A DNA stretch of 64,000 bases, from the NCBI RefSeq assembly GCF_008370325.1, contig NZ_VNIP01000003.1:496001-560000 (forward strand), in the 5' to 3' direction. The notes under the pieces were generated by a model that was not told the DNA's origin, ran no database searches, and saw only the letters and a list, made by a program, of their open reading frames with translations. The position numbers and the translations under genes were made by a program. The DNA comes from Martinezella tropici (lineage in GTDB: Bacteria; Pseudomonadota; Alphaproteobacteria; Rhizobiales; Rhizobiaceae). Below, piece after piece: positions 34,074-42,956 of the stretch; position 1 is the first letter of the stretch, and each line of letters opens with the position of its first letter.

Positions 34074-34279
34074 CGATTTCCTACCAGTTTCAAGGCAAGG
34101 ACCATCCTTCGGGCAAAGCACCGTCATCGCCAGGATCTCATCGATCCGGACACCAGACGTCGGTCTGCATTCGCGCATGATGACATGCGCGTCAAAGAGA
34201 TGTTCCTTGGCGTTTCAAAGAGTTCCACCTACGGCGCTTCTAACGAGCGCCTTGATGACGAGAGCATTGCATAAATGAT

Positions 34280-34293
34280 TTTTGTATTCAATA
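34280..34293. promoter_or_regulatory. GntR-operator candidate, left copy
   Basis: TTTTGTATTCAATA, identical to the copy at 34531-34544. The core TTGTATTCAA is a near palindrome of the TTGTATACAA type often bound by FCD-class GntR proteins. It lies about 205 bp before the ATPase start. Confidence 0.6.
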
Positions 34294-34530
34294 GACTTTT
34301 TTCTGCAAAGTCGATTTGAAAATGACAAATGATCGTGAGGCGCTTAACGACGAGATTGAGAGGGTTGGCGTGATTTTAACTTGCGGGCAAATTTGACGAC
34401 AAAGTCCTTGCCGTAAGCGCAGCCACGCGGCGCTCACGCTTGAAAAACATTCCACAAAAGCACGTCTCGCGACTCTATTCGCTCGCGCACAGTGCCGTAA
34501 CGACCGCCAAAATCGCAGATTGAAAATATA

Positions 34531-34544
34531 TTTTGTATTCAATA
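34531..34544. promoter_or_regulatory. GntR-operator candidate, right copy
   Basis: Second perfect copy of TTTTGTATTCAATA, 251 bp from the first and about 80 bp before the gntR start. The spacing allows either autorepression or DNA looping between the two copies. Confidence 0.6.
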
Positions 34545-34624
34545 ATCATTTATTTTTGCGCTATGTTGGTGCGACAAAACGCGTAAGAGTGAGGTATCGG
34601 AACGACGTGAGTCCATTGCATCAG

Positions 34625-35635
34625 ATGACCGAAAACCGTGCGCGCCCCAATGCGCAAAAGCGCTACGAGATCGCCGAGGATGTTCTGCGTGGCAATATCG
34701 AGGACAACACGCTGCCGCGGGGCGTGGTGCTGCTCGAAGGGCCGATCGCCGATATCCTGCAGATTTCGCGCGCGCCGGTGCAAAGGGCGCTGCAGGCGCT
34801 GGAAACCGAAGGGCTGGTGCATCGCTTCAACGGGCGCGGCTACCTCGTCGGGCCTGCCGGCCACGGCATCGAGCCGAACCGCACCGATATCAAGACGCTT
34901 GGGCTGACGATCCCGCGCCATGCGGACGAGGCTTTGCAGAGCCGCGCCTCCTGGGAGCGCATCTACAATACCGTGGAAGCTGATGTCGCCGGCTGCGTCG
35001 TCTTCGGCCAGTACCGCATTATCGAGATCGAGCTTGCCGATCATTTCAATGTCAGCCGCACCGTCGTGCGCGATGTGCTGACCCGGCTGCGCGAACGCGG
35101 GCTTGTGCGCAAGAACCAGTCGTCCCACTGGATCGCCGGCCCGCTGACAGCACAGATGATCAAGGATCATTACGGCCTGCGCGGCATGCTGGAGCCGCAG
35201 GCGATGGTCGCCGGTGCGAGCCGGGTCGATCGGGAGCGCTTGAACGATCTGTTTCTGCGCCTTTCCGATCTCGAGCGGCGCGAACCGGCCGATCATCTTG
35301 CGACGCTCGAGGTCATCCAGGCGGACTTCATCGAGATCTGCATCCTTGCAACGCCGAACGAACGGCTGAAGGAATCCATCCGCAACAATCTGCTGCCGGT
35401 GACGGCGACGGAAAGATTGCTGCGGCGCCTCGGCCTGCCCGGCGATCCCGCCATCATCACCGAGCTCCGCCTGATCGCGGAACTGCTGCTGCGGGGTGCC
35501 GTCAAGGCGGCGGCGGCTATGATGGAAACCCATCTCGAAGCATCCGTCAACCGCACGATCGCGCAGATGAAGATCGTCGCGATCATCCCCGGCCCCGGCG
35601 TGACGGCCGCTTATCTCACCCGCGTTCTCGAATGA
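34625..35635 (+). CDS. GntR-family regulator with two winged-helix domains
   Basis: 336 aa from the ATG at 34625; a GTG at 34607 is also possible and neither has a clear ribosome-binding site. Two separate GntR-type winged-helix segments can be read: one near residues 10-75 (AEDVLRGNIEDNTLPRG, LQISRAPVQRALQALETEGLV) and one near 115-170 (FGQYRIIEIELADHFNVSRTVVRDVLTRLRERGLV). An FCD-type ligand domain follows (GLRGMLEPQAMVAGAS, HLEASVNRTIAQM). Most GntR/FCD proteins have one winged helix. It is divergent from the ABC operon and close to the pxp operon, both of which it may control. Confidence 0.88.
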   Translation: MTENRARPNAQKRYEIAEDVLRGNIEDNTLPRGVVLLEGPIADILQISRAPVQRALQALETEGLVHRFNGRGYLVGPAGHGIEPNRTDIKTLGLTIPRHADEALQSRASWERIYNTVEADVAGCVVFGQYRIIEIELADHFNVSRTVVRDVLTRLRERGLVRKNQSSHWIAGPLTAQMIKDHYGLRGMLEPQAMVAGASRVDRERLNDLFLRLSDLERREPADHLATLEVIQADFIEICILATPNERLKESIRNNLLPVTATERLLRRLGLPGDPAIITELRLIAELLLRGAVKAAAAMMETHLEASVNRTIAQMKIVAIIPGPGVTAAYLTRVLE

Positions 35636-35710
35636 GGCGCAGACGATCCCTGCCATATTCCGGCTGCGTCGGAAGCGGGGGATCGAAAAGGCGGCCATTC
35701 GCTTGATCCC

Positions 35711-36682
35711 TTACGTCAGAGCAGCGCGGAGGCGTGCAAGCAGCGCCCGACGATCCGCGCGCGCCGCAAGCGCCTGATCCATGGTGACCTCCACGAACTG
35801 TGTCGGCGTATGCGGCTGCAATTGCCCGATCAGATCCATATCGGCCGAGATCACCGTTCCCAGCATGAAGTAACCGCCGCCGGAGACGGCATCGCGATGC
35901 AGGATGATCGGCTCCGTCCCGCCCGGCACCTGGATCGAACCATAGGGATAGCAGCTGTCGACGATGTTGGAGGGGTCCGAGCCCGCGCCGAAGGGCTGCT
36001 TGCGCTCGACGAATTCGAGCTTGCGGCCGCCGCGGAAGCGATAACCCATGCGATCGGCCTCCGGCGCCACCTTCCACTGGTCTGCAAAGAAGTTGCCCTT
36101 CGTCTCCTCGGTCAGCCGATCCCAGTAGAGCCCTGGCAATACCCTGAGCTCGGCCGGCATGCCGGGCTTGCGGCGCAGTTCTTCGGTAACGGATCGGCCG
36201 GCGCTATCCAGAGAGCCGGAACCGACGGGAAGTTCGTCTCCGGCGGCGATCGGCCTGCCGTTAAAGCCGCCGAGGGCGCCGATCGCATAGGTCGACCGGC
36301 TGCCGAGCGCTGGCGGGACATCGATGCCGCCCGATACCGCAATGCAGATCCGCGCGCCGGATTTCAGAAAGTCGAAGCTTACGGTCTGCCCCGCCTTGAC
36401 CTTGAGCGCCGTCCACCCCGGCCGGAGTTCTCCGTCGATCCTGACGGGCATATCGGCGCCGGTGACCGCAATCAGGGCATCGTCGAGAAATTCGAGCTTC
36501 GGGCCCATGAAGACGGCCTCCAACCCTGCGGCACCCTCATCATTGCCGACGAGAAGATTTGCCGCCCGCATGGCATAGCGATCCATGGCGCCGCCGATGG
36601 GAATGCCGAGGTGGAAATAGCCGGGCCGCCCGAGATCCTGAACCGTGGTCGAAAGGCCGTGATGAAGAACCTTAATGGCCAT
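35711..36682 (-). CDS. pxpC: 5-oxoprolinase subunit C / KipA-type carboxyltransferase
   Basis: 323 aa from the ATG at 36682, which overlaps the pxpB end by 11 bp. Features of the AHS2/KipA family: HHGLSTTVQDLGRPGYFHLGIP, SGARICIAVSGGIDVPP, LGSRSTYAIGALGGFNGRP, and LHRDAVSGGGYFMLG near the end. Together with PxpB it corresponds to the carboxyltransferase part of urea carboxylase. The last gene of the operon. Confidence 0.9.
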   Translation of the reverse strand: MAIKVLHHGLSTTVQDLGRPGYFHLGIPIGGAMDRYAMRAANLLVGNDEGAAGLEAVFMGPKLEFLDDALIAVTGADMPVRIDGELRPGWTALKVKAGQTVSFDFLKSGARICIAVSGGIDVPPALGSRSTYAIGALGGFNGRPIAAGDELPVGSGSLDSAGRSVTEELRRKPGMPAELRVLPGLYWDRLTEETKGNFFADQWKVAPEADRMGYRFRGGRKLEFVERKQPFGAGSDPSNIVDSCYPYGSIQVPGGTEPIILHRDAVSGGGYFMLGTVISADMDLIGQLQPHTPTQFVEVTMDQALAARADRRALLARLRAALT

Positions 36683-37547
36683 GCAGCGCACCCTCCAGCC
36701 TGGTGTTGTAGCCGTCGATATCGGCCTGGTATTGCCGCAGATCGAAGCTGACCTCGCGGATCGGCGGCGCGAAGCGCCCCTTGTCGACATCCTCGACCGC
36801 CCGCTCGTAGCCGTCGCGATCGATCGGCCGGAATTTCACGATATCGCCGGGGCGGAAGAACACCATGAAATCGCGCAGATAGCTTGTCGATTGCGTGGGA
36901 TCGAAGATCGGCATCGGCGTGATGCCGAACATCTGATAGCCGCCTGCGCCGCGCACGGAATAGATGCAGCCGAAACAGCCGCCATGTCCCACAGTCAGCC
37001 GCGGCGTATCGGTGCGCGGCCGGAGATATTTCGGCACTTCGATCTGCCGCTGCCGCTCTACCATCTGGTACATGAACGGCAGGCCGGCAACAAAGCCGAC
37101 CATCGAAACGAACCATGGCGATCCGGCATGAGCCGATATGAAGTCCTCGACCGCTCCATAGCCGTTGATCCTGGCCGCATAGTCGAGATCTGTGCCTGTG
37201 GGCTCCTGATGCCGCTCGCGGAAGCGCATCAGCGTCTCATGGGTCCACGGATCGTTATAGAAGACAGGGATTTCGACGATGCGGGTCGTAATGACGGGCT
37301 CCGCCTTTTCGGCCACCCCCTCGATTGCCTTGACCTCGCGTAAGAGATCGTCCGGCTTGATCAGATCCGGATCGAACTTGATCTGGAAGGAAGCGTTGGC
37401 AGGGCAGATTTCGGTCACGCCTTTGATGGCGCTCTCACGCACCCCCTTGGCCATCGACAGGCTTTTGAAGAAGGCTTCAAGGGACATCTCGTCGCTGCAT
37501 TCGACGAAGAGATGCTCGTCACCTCCGAATGTGAAGCGAGCAGGCAT
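36672..37547 (-). CDS. pxpB: 5-oxoprolinase subunit B / KipI-type
   Basis: 291 aa. AHS1/KipI motifs: RFTFGGDEHLFVE at the start, IVEIPVFYNDPWTHE, GFVAGLPFMYQM, LRPRTDTPRLTVGHGG and GGYQMFGITPMPIFDP. Slightly longer than many KipI proteins (about 220-240 aa); the excess is at the N-terminal side and in the C-terminal tail. The start shares a base with the accC stop (TGATG). Confidence 0.9.
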   Translation of the reverse strand: MPARFTFGGDEHLFVECSDEMSLEAFFKSLSMAKGVRESAIKGVTEICPANASFQIKFDPDLIKPDDLLREVKAIEGVAEKAEPVITTRIVEIPVFYNDPWTHETLMRFRERHQEPTGTDLDYAARINGYGAVEDFISAHAGSPWFVSMVGFVAGLPFMYQMVERQRQIEVPKYLRPRTDTPRLTVGHGGCFGCIYSVRGAGGYQMFGITPMPIFDPTQSTSYLRDFMVFFRPGDIVKFRPIDRDGYERAVEDVDKGRFAPPIREVSFDLRQYQADIDGYNTRLEGALHGH

Positions 37548-38932
37548 CAGGCAACCTCCGCTGATATGCCGTCAACCGCGGAAAAATCGGTCTCCAGCCA
37601 GGATTCGAGAAAACGCGTGTGAAATGTTCCCTTGCGCACCGATGGATCGCGGGCGAGCGCGAGGTGCAGGGGGATCGTCGTCGGCAGGCCCTCGATCGTC
37701 AGATTGGAAAGGGCGGCGGCCAGCCTGTCGAGGCAGGCATCGCGATCGTTGGCCCAGACGATGAGCTTGCCGAGCAGGGAATCGTAAAAGGGCGGCACGG
37801 TATAACCGGCATAAAGCATCGTGTCGAAACGGATGCCCTCGCCTTCTGGTATTGAGAGCCGCGTCACGGTGCCTGGCGCGGGCAGAAAGCCCTTGACCGG
37901 ATCCTCGGCATTGATCCGGCACTCGATGGCATGACCATTCACCCGAATATCGGACTGCGACAGCGACAAGGGAGCGCCGCCCGCCACCTTGAACATTTCC
38001 TGCACCAGATCGATGCCGGTAATCATTTCGGTCACCGGGTGTTCGACCTGGATGCGGGTATTCACTTCGATGAAATAGAACTGCCTGTTATCTTCGTCGT
38101 AGAGATATTCGACCGTGCCCGCGCCGCGATAGCCGACTTCAGCGGCAAGCGCTACGGCGCTGGCACAGAGGCGCTGGCGCACCTCATCGGGAAGAAGAAA
38201 AGCCTGCGCTTCCTCCCACACCTTCTGGCGTCGCCGCTGCAGCGAGCATTCGCGCTCGAAACAATGCACGAAGTTCCGTCCGTCGCCGAAGATCTGCACC
38301 TCGATATGGCGGGCGCGGGTGATGACCTTCTCCATGTAGAGGCCGCCATCGCCGAAAGCGGCCGCCGCCTCCGCCGAGGCGAGCGGAAACTGCTCTCGAA
38401 GTTCGGCCAGCGACTGAACGATGCGGATGCCGCGCCCGCCGCCGCCGGCTGCCGCCTTGATCATGGCGGGAAAACCGGTGCGCTCGGCAATCGCCTCGGC
38501 AGCCGCAATATCAGCCACGCGGCCGTCGCTTCCCGGCACCGTCGGCACGCCGGCGCGAGCCGCAATCGCCCGCGCCGCTACCTTGTCGCCGAGCAATCGG
38601 ATGGCTTCGCCGCTCGGCCCGATGAAGATCATACCTGCCGCCTCGACGGCATCGGCAAAATCTCCGTTTTCGGACAAAAACCCATATCCCGGGTGAACTG
38701 CATCCACGCCGGCCGAACGCGCCGCCGAAACGATGGCTTCAATGTTCAGATAGGATTTCTTCGGAGCCGGCGAGCCGATATTGATCGCCTCGTCGGCCAG
38801 CTTCACCGCGAGCATGTCGGCATCCGCCGCGCTATGGACCTGCACCGTGCGAATGCCGAGCGCCTTGGCGGCCTTTATGATCCTGACGGCGATCTCGCCA
38901 CGATTGGCAACCAGGACAGAACGGATCGTCAT
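37547..38932 (-). CDS. accC: biotin carboxylase
   Basis: 461 aa. N-terminal ANRGEIAVRIIKAAK; glycine-rich ATP loop AAAGGGGRGIRIV; EVQIFGDG; the catalytic ERECSLQRRRQKVWEE; and EVNTRIQVEHPVTE. It carboxylates the biotin on AccB using ATP and bicarbonate. Being second to last-but-two in the pxp operon, it is probably a dedicated copy rather than that of fatty-acid synthesis. Confidence 0.93.
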   Translation of the reverse strand: MTIRSVLVANRGEIAVRIIKAAKALGIRTVQVHSAADADMLAVKLADEAINIGSPAPKKSYLNIEAIVSAARSAGVDAVHPGYGFLSENGDFADAVEAAGMIFIGPSGEAIRLLGDKVAARAIAARAGVPTVPGSDGRVADIAAAEAIAERTGFPAMIKAAAGGGGRGIRIVQSLAELREQFPLASAEAAAAFGDGGLYMEKVITRARHIEVQIFGDGRNFVHCFERECSLQRRRQKVWEEAQAFLLPDEVRQRLCASAVALAAEVGYRGAGTVEYLYDEDNRQFYFIEVNTRIQVEHPVTEMITGIDLVQEMFKVAGGAPLSLSQSDIRVNGHAIECRINAEDPVKGFLPAPGTVTRLSIPEGEGIRFDTMLYAGYTVPPFYDSLLGKLIVWANDRDACLDRLAAALSNLTIEGLPTTIPLHLALARDPSVRKGTFHTRFLESWLETDFSAVDGISAEVA

Positions 38933-39171
38933 GGGTCCACCTCCGCGATGATCTGGCCGGCCATAACAGGCTCTTCGTTGTCGACGAGGAAGGTGATGTT
39001 CTTGCCATCGAGGCCGGCCGGGATCTGCTGGAAGGTTTTCATGACCTCGATAAGGCCGATCGTATCGCTGGCAGCAACGGCATCGCCCTCGGCCTTGAAG
39101 GGCGGTGTATCCGGAGAAGAGGCCCTGTAGAAGGTTCCCGGAAGGGGTGATCTGATCTCAAGCTTGCTCAT
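38929..39171 (-). CDS. accB: biotin carboxyl carrier protein, biotinyl domain only
   Basis: 80 aa, GGAGGTCCC before the ATG. It is a bare biotinyl domain: [10 protein letters not shown] at the start and Lys45 in IEVMKTF as biotin site. The usual EAMKM is EVMKT here. There is no N-terminal linker or alanine/proline-rich segment as in the AccB of fatty-acid synthesis. Overlaps pxpA by 14 bp and accC by 4 bp. Confidence 0.92.
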   Translation of the reverse strand: MSKLEIRSPLPGTFYRASSPDTPPFKAEGDAVAASDTIGLIEVMKTFQQIPAGLDGKNITFLVDNEEPVMAGQIIAEVDP

Positions 39172-39964
39172 GGGACCTCCGCGCTGCGTCGCTGTTCAAA
39201 ATCTGCGAAACGGGTGCAATTTTTATGCCTTCGGCAATGAGGGCCTCGCGCATGTGGCGCACGATATCGAGCGCACCCAAAGTATCGGAATGAAAACAGA
39301 TGGAATCGAAGGCGATCGGAATATCGGCACCATTGACGGTGCGCACGACGCCTTCGGTGCAGGCCCTAATCACCTTGCGGGCGATTGCCTTCGGATCGGG
39401 ACGACCCGCATCCCTGGTAAAGACGATCCAGCCCGTATCGCCGTAGTCGCGATCGGCATAGAACTCGCGGACAACAGGCTGGCCAGCCTCCTCGGCGGCA
39501 AGGCAGGTTGCCGAGCCGGCCATGCAGAAGACGAACATGTTCGGCGCCGCCGTGCGCATATATTGGATGAATATCTGCGAAAGATCCGTGTTCGCCGCCA
39601 GCTCCATATAGAGCGCACCATGCGGCTTCACGTGCTGGACGGGCACGCCATACCGTCTGGCGAACTCCCGCAGCGCGCCGACCTGATAGATCATATCGTT
39701 GACGATCTCGCGGCTGGTGCCGTTGATCTTGCGCCGTCCGAAGCCCTGGAGATCGTTGTAGCCGGGATGAGCCCCGACGCCGACCCCGTGAGCGGCCGCG
39801 ATCCGCACGGTCTCATCCATCAGATTGGGATCGCCGGCATGAAAGCCGGTCGCGATATTGGCCGAACTGATGAGCGAGATGAGTTCCTCGTCATGCGCGT
39901 CGCCGATCCGCCATCGGCCGAAGGCCTCCCCCATGTCGCAGTTGATGTCGACAGCTTCCTTCAT
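39158..39964 (-). CDS. pxpA: 5-oxoprolinase subunit A (LamB/YcsF family)
   Basis: 268 aa with GAGGAAAT before the ATG. LamB/YcsF motifs: [52 protein letters not shown], and FADRDY-like [12 protein letters not shown]. PxpA is the substrate-binding and ring-opening part of ATP-dependent 5-oxoprolinase. It is the first gene of the operon and divergent from a LysR gene. Confidence 0.93.
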   Translation of the reverse strand: MKEAVDINCDMGEAFGRWRIGDAHDEELISLISSANIATGFHAGDPNLMDETVRIAAAHGVGVGAHPGYNDLQGFGRRKINGTSREIVNDMIYQVGALREFARRYGVPVQHVKPHGALYMELAANTDLSQIFIQYMRTAAPNMFVFCMAGSATCLAAEEAGQPVVREFYADRDYGDTGWIVFTRDAGRPDPKAIARKVIRACTEGVVRTVNGADIPIAFDSICFHSDTLGALDIVRHMREALIAEGIKIAPVSQILNSDAARRSHEQA

Positions 39965-40030
39965 GCATTTCCTCAGATATGTGCGTTCCGATCAGGAGCG
40001 ATATGAAGACGCTAGAGAGAAAGGCGCCTC

Positions 40031-40050
40031 TTGAAAAATACAATTTTCAA
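40031..40050. promoter_or_regulatory. 20-bp AT-rich dyad before pxpA
   Basis: TTGAAAA and TTTTCAA are separated by 6 bp (ATACAA), 67 bp upstream of the pxpA ATG. It includes TTGTATT on the reverse strand, as in the candidate GntR sites at 34280 and 34531, so the GntR protein may also act here. Confidence 0.4.
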
Positions 40051-40110
40051 AGCAGCATTATCTGATAAAATGATATTGAAGCCTAAAATGGCGTCAATAA
40101 TTATATATAT

Positions 40111-40131
40111 TTATCAATGCATTATGGATAA
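40111..40131. promoter_or_regulatory. LysR-type site TTATC-N11-GATAA
   Basis: TTATC (40111-40115) and GATAA (40127-40131) with exactly 11 bp between them fit the T-N11-A rule for LysR regulators. Another TTATC-T-GATAA lies at 40058-40068. The 258-bp region 39965-40222 lies between divergent pxpA and lysR, the expected location. Confidence 0.6.
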
Positions 40132-40222
40132 TGCGCAAAGTTAAGTCGAAAATCCGCTCGTTTTAGAGCTGCTAAATCTGATTCAATGCAGCGGTTTTCA
40201 GATAAATAGATGGGGGGACATC

Positions 40223-41131
40223 ATGAGCCTGAGCCTGCGGCAGCTTCGCTATTTCATCGCAACGGCCGAATACGGGCAGATCTCGCATGCGGCCGTCAGC
40301 CTGTCGATCTCGCAGTCGGCTGTCACGGCGGCGATCAAGGATCTCGAATTGACGGTCGGCGTGTCGCTGTTCAACCGCACCCCACAAGGGATGGAGCTGA
40401 CCACGGCCGGGCGGCAATTCCTCTCTCACGCCTATGAAATTCTGGCCAAGGTCGACGAGGCGACCCGTCTCAATCTCGTCAGCAGCGATATCGAGGGAGA
40501 GCTTGTCGTTGCCGCGACCTATACCGTCATCGGCTATTTCCTGCCGCTTCACATCGAGCGTATCCGCCGTCTCTATCCGAAACTGAAAATCCAGCTCTAC
40601 GAGGTCAATCGCGAATCGATCGAGGAGGGCCTGCTCAGCAATCGCTACGACATTTCGGTGCTGCTGACCTCGAACATCCTCAATCCGATGCTGGCGACCG
40701 AAACCCTTCTGAGCTCGGTCAGGCGCCTCTGGCTTCCGGCGGGTCACGACCTGCAGCGCCGCGACGGCATCGGCCTGCGTGAGATCGCCGAAGAGCCCTA
40801 CATAATGCTGACGGTCGATGAGGCGGCCCATTCTTCCTTGCGCTACTGGAGCCGAAGCTCCTATCAGCCCAAGGTGCTCCTGCGGACCAGTTCGATCGAG
40901 GCCGTCAGGTCGATGGTGGCAAACGGCCTTGGCGTCGCCATCCTCTCGGATATGGTGCATCGCCCCTGGTCGCTTGAGGGGCGACGCATCGAGACCGTGA
41001 ACATCCAGGATCCGGTTCCGCCGATGGATGTGGGTCTGGCCTGGCGCGCCAATGTCGAATTCAGTCCGCCAATGCTTGCCTTCCGACGTTATTTCCAACA
41101 GGCCTACAGCCTGCCGGGCACCAATTCCTGA
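40223..41131 (+). CDS. LysR-family regulator of the pxp operon
   Basis: 302 aa, GGGGGGAC before the ATG. The N-terminal LysR helix-turn-helix is readable (LRQLRYFIATAEYGQISHAAVSLSISQSAVTAAIKDLE), followed by the substrate-binding domain. Divergent from pxpA, so it most likely controls pxpA-accB-accC-pxpB-pxpC in response to the lactam, amide or product handled by them. Confidence 0.9.
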   Translation: MSLSLRQLRYFIATAEYGQISHAAVSLSISQSAVTAAIKDLELTVGVSLFNRTPQGMELTTAGRQFLSHAYEILAKVDEATRLNLVSSDIEGELVVAATYTVIGYFLPLHIERIRRLYPKLKIQLYEVNRESIEEGLLSNRYDISVLLTSNILNPMLATETLLSSVRRLWLPAGHDLQRRDGIGLREIAEEPYIMLTVDEAAHSSLRYWSRSSYQPKVLLRTSSIEAVRSMVANGLGVAILSDMVHRPWSLEGRRIETVNIQDPVPPMDVGLAWRANVEFSPPMLAFRRYFQQAYSLPGTNS

Positions 41132-41222
41132 TCATAACGCGCTTGGCAGCATTGGCCGGTCGGAGCTCACGCATTTCCCTGCTTCTGCGAAATCCGGCAC
41201 ATGGATCGACTGCGCCGCGCGT

Positions 41223-42956
41223 CTATTGGACGAGCACGGGTTGCATGCAGCGCGCATCCGTCACCCTTATGTCGGCCTGACCGACACCGACGCCAAGCAC
41301 TCCGAGCAGATTGTAAAGGAGCTGGTCGACAGGAGCGGTGACTGCAGACAGCGTATCGGCGACGGCTCCCAGCACCGCGCTCGGCGTGCCAAGGGTGAGG
41401 ATAAGCACCTGGATGCTGACGTTGGCATTTTTCAAAAGTGATTGGACGGCCGAGGTCAGGACAGTGCTGGTTGAAACGGTCTTGACCGTGCCGGCGGAAA
41501 TTTCCGAGGGCTGAAAGGTCACGCGTGTCGGACTCATATTGGCGACATCGACCTGCGAACTTGCGATCACCTTCAGAAGCAGGGAATCGATGATCGCTGC
41601 CGGAGTAACCCGTGGCTTGGAACCGAAATTCACGAAGGCCGAAGTATCGACGTCTCCAAGCGCAATCTCCGCCACCCCAGGCACGGCGTCGATCCCGACG
41701 ACGGCGTTCGGCATGCTGCCGCCGACACAGCTTATCGAGGCAAGCTTAGCCTCGGCGGGCGCGATTTCAACATAAAGCGGCACCCTGATCTTCAAGCCCG
41801 CAATCAGGGACAGACCAGTGACCGAAACTTCGATTGCCGCGCGCACCTGCGGCGTGCGAACGATGGTGCCAGGCGCGCCCACGGCAGCGGCCGGTGTTTG
41901 TTGTGCGATCTCTCCGATTGCCAGCGTCATCTTTGCCGTCGCAAGGCCGGGCACCGTGGCCCCGAGATCGAGCGCGATCTGCTTTTGTTGGTTGGCTGCC
42001 ATCGCGGTCGCGGAGATCAGGTCCATCACGCTGATCGTCGAGGTCAGGTTGGGCGCGGTTCCCACGACATCCGTCCCCAGAGGGCCGAGGTTCACAATAT
42101 CCTGCAGCTTGACGGTAAGCTTCGTGGTTCCGAGCGTCTTGCCCAGATTGTTGATGATGGTGACGACCGCAGGGGAAAGATTGGACGATTTGCCGAGCGC
42201 GCCGAGAATCTTGTCGTAGGTGACATCGGTCGCCAGGAGCTGATTGTAGCTTACCCCTGTCAGCTTGAGATCCGTCGCCAACAGATTGAGGAAGCTCAAG
42301 AGGTTTACCTTCGCGCTGATGAGCGACTGATAGTCGACGAGATTGAGAGAGACCTGCGTTCCAAGAAGAGAGCCCAGGAGCTGGTTTAGAATGCCGCCGT
42401 TGAGGCTCGCAAGCCGGGACCCGACGGAAAAGGCGGCCAGACGCTCGCTGGAAGCCGTACCTGTTGCGCTCAAGGTCGGCGGGTCGGCAAAAGCGGAGGC
42501 AAAAGGCATCACCGCCTTTTGCGTCAGTGTGACCCTTACGGAATCGGAGGGGGAGGTCCCCGATGTGAAGCGGCTTTCAGGCGCTACAGACGTGTCCGCC
42601 TTATAGGACCCTAAAGCCAGGCTGCCCAAGGTTTCATATTGGCCCGAAGTGGCTGCAGCCGCCGTGATCTGCCCGCTGGCGGTCACATAGCTACTGCCCG
42701 ATGCCACCGCGGCCGTCGTGCCGTTGCTTTGAAGATTGGTCAGGAGCGCGCTTTGCGCATTTGCGATATCGGCGGCAGCCGTGATCGCGCCAATATCGCT
42801 CAACTGCTGCAGGCGCCGTTGTTGCAGCGTCATCATGCCGTAATCGATACCAAGACCAAGGCAGTAGAGGATCAAGGGAGAGACAAGCGCGGTGGTCACC
42901 GCCACATTTCCCCGCCTATCCGCCAAGGAGGCGAGCCGACCGGGAAGTCTCTTCAT
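41223..42956 (-). CDS. TadG-like pilus assembly protein
   Basis: 577 aa. After a short basic stretch, residues 13-42 (RRGNVAVTTALVSPLILYCLGLGIDYG) form the TadE/TadG-type membrane anchor with the GNVAV processing-like motif. The remainder is a large extracellular region rich in Ala, Leu, Thr, Ser and Val, with many ANQxxx and GxL elements; I see no von Willebrand MIDAS motif. It shares one base with the stop of the tadE-like gene. The remaining tad genes are not in this window, so the pair may act as adhesins or with a distant Tad system. Confidence 0.82.
   Translation of the reverse strand: MKRLPGRLASLADRRGNVAVTTALVSPLILYCLGLGIDYGMMTLQQRRLQQLSDIGAITAAADIANAQSALLTNLQSNGTTAAVASGSSYVTASGQITAAAATSGQYETLGSLALGSYKADTSVAPESRFTSGTSPSDSVRVTLTQKAVMPFASAFADPPTLSATGTASSERLAAFSVGSRLASLNGGILNQLLGSLLGTQVSLNLVDYQSLISAKVNLLSFLNLLATDLKLTGVSYNQLLATDVTYDKILGALGKSSNLSPAVVTIINNLGKTLGTTKLTVKLQDIVNLGPLGTDVVGTAPNLTSTISVMDLISATAMAANQQKQIALDLGATVPGLATAKMTLAIGEIAQQTPAAAVGAPGTIVRTPQVRAAIEVSVTGLSLIAGLKIRVPLYVEIAPAEAKLASISCVGGSMPNAVVGIDAVPGVAEIALGDVDTSAFVNFGSKPRVTPAAIIDSLLLKVIASSQVDVANMSPTRVTFQPSEISAGTVKTVSTSTVLTSAVQSLLKNANVSIQVLILTLGTPSAVLGAVADTLSAVTAPVDQLLYNLLGVLGVGVGQADIRVTDARCMQPVLVQ

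Larger units (their letters stand above)
34074..34624. other. divergent promoter region between the ABC operon and gntR
   Basis: About 550 bp without a supported gene; the ends are AT-rich. It must hold promoters for both directions. Two copies of TTTTGTATTCAATA lie at 34280 and 34531, on the same strand. The middle part (about 34310-34510) shows no recognisable feature. Confidence 0.6.
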
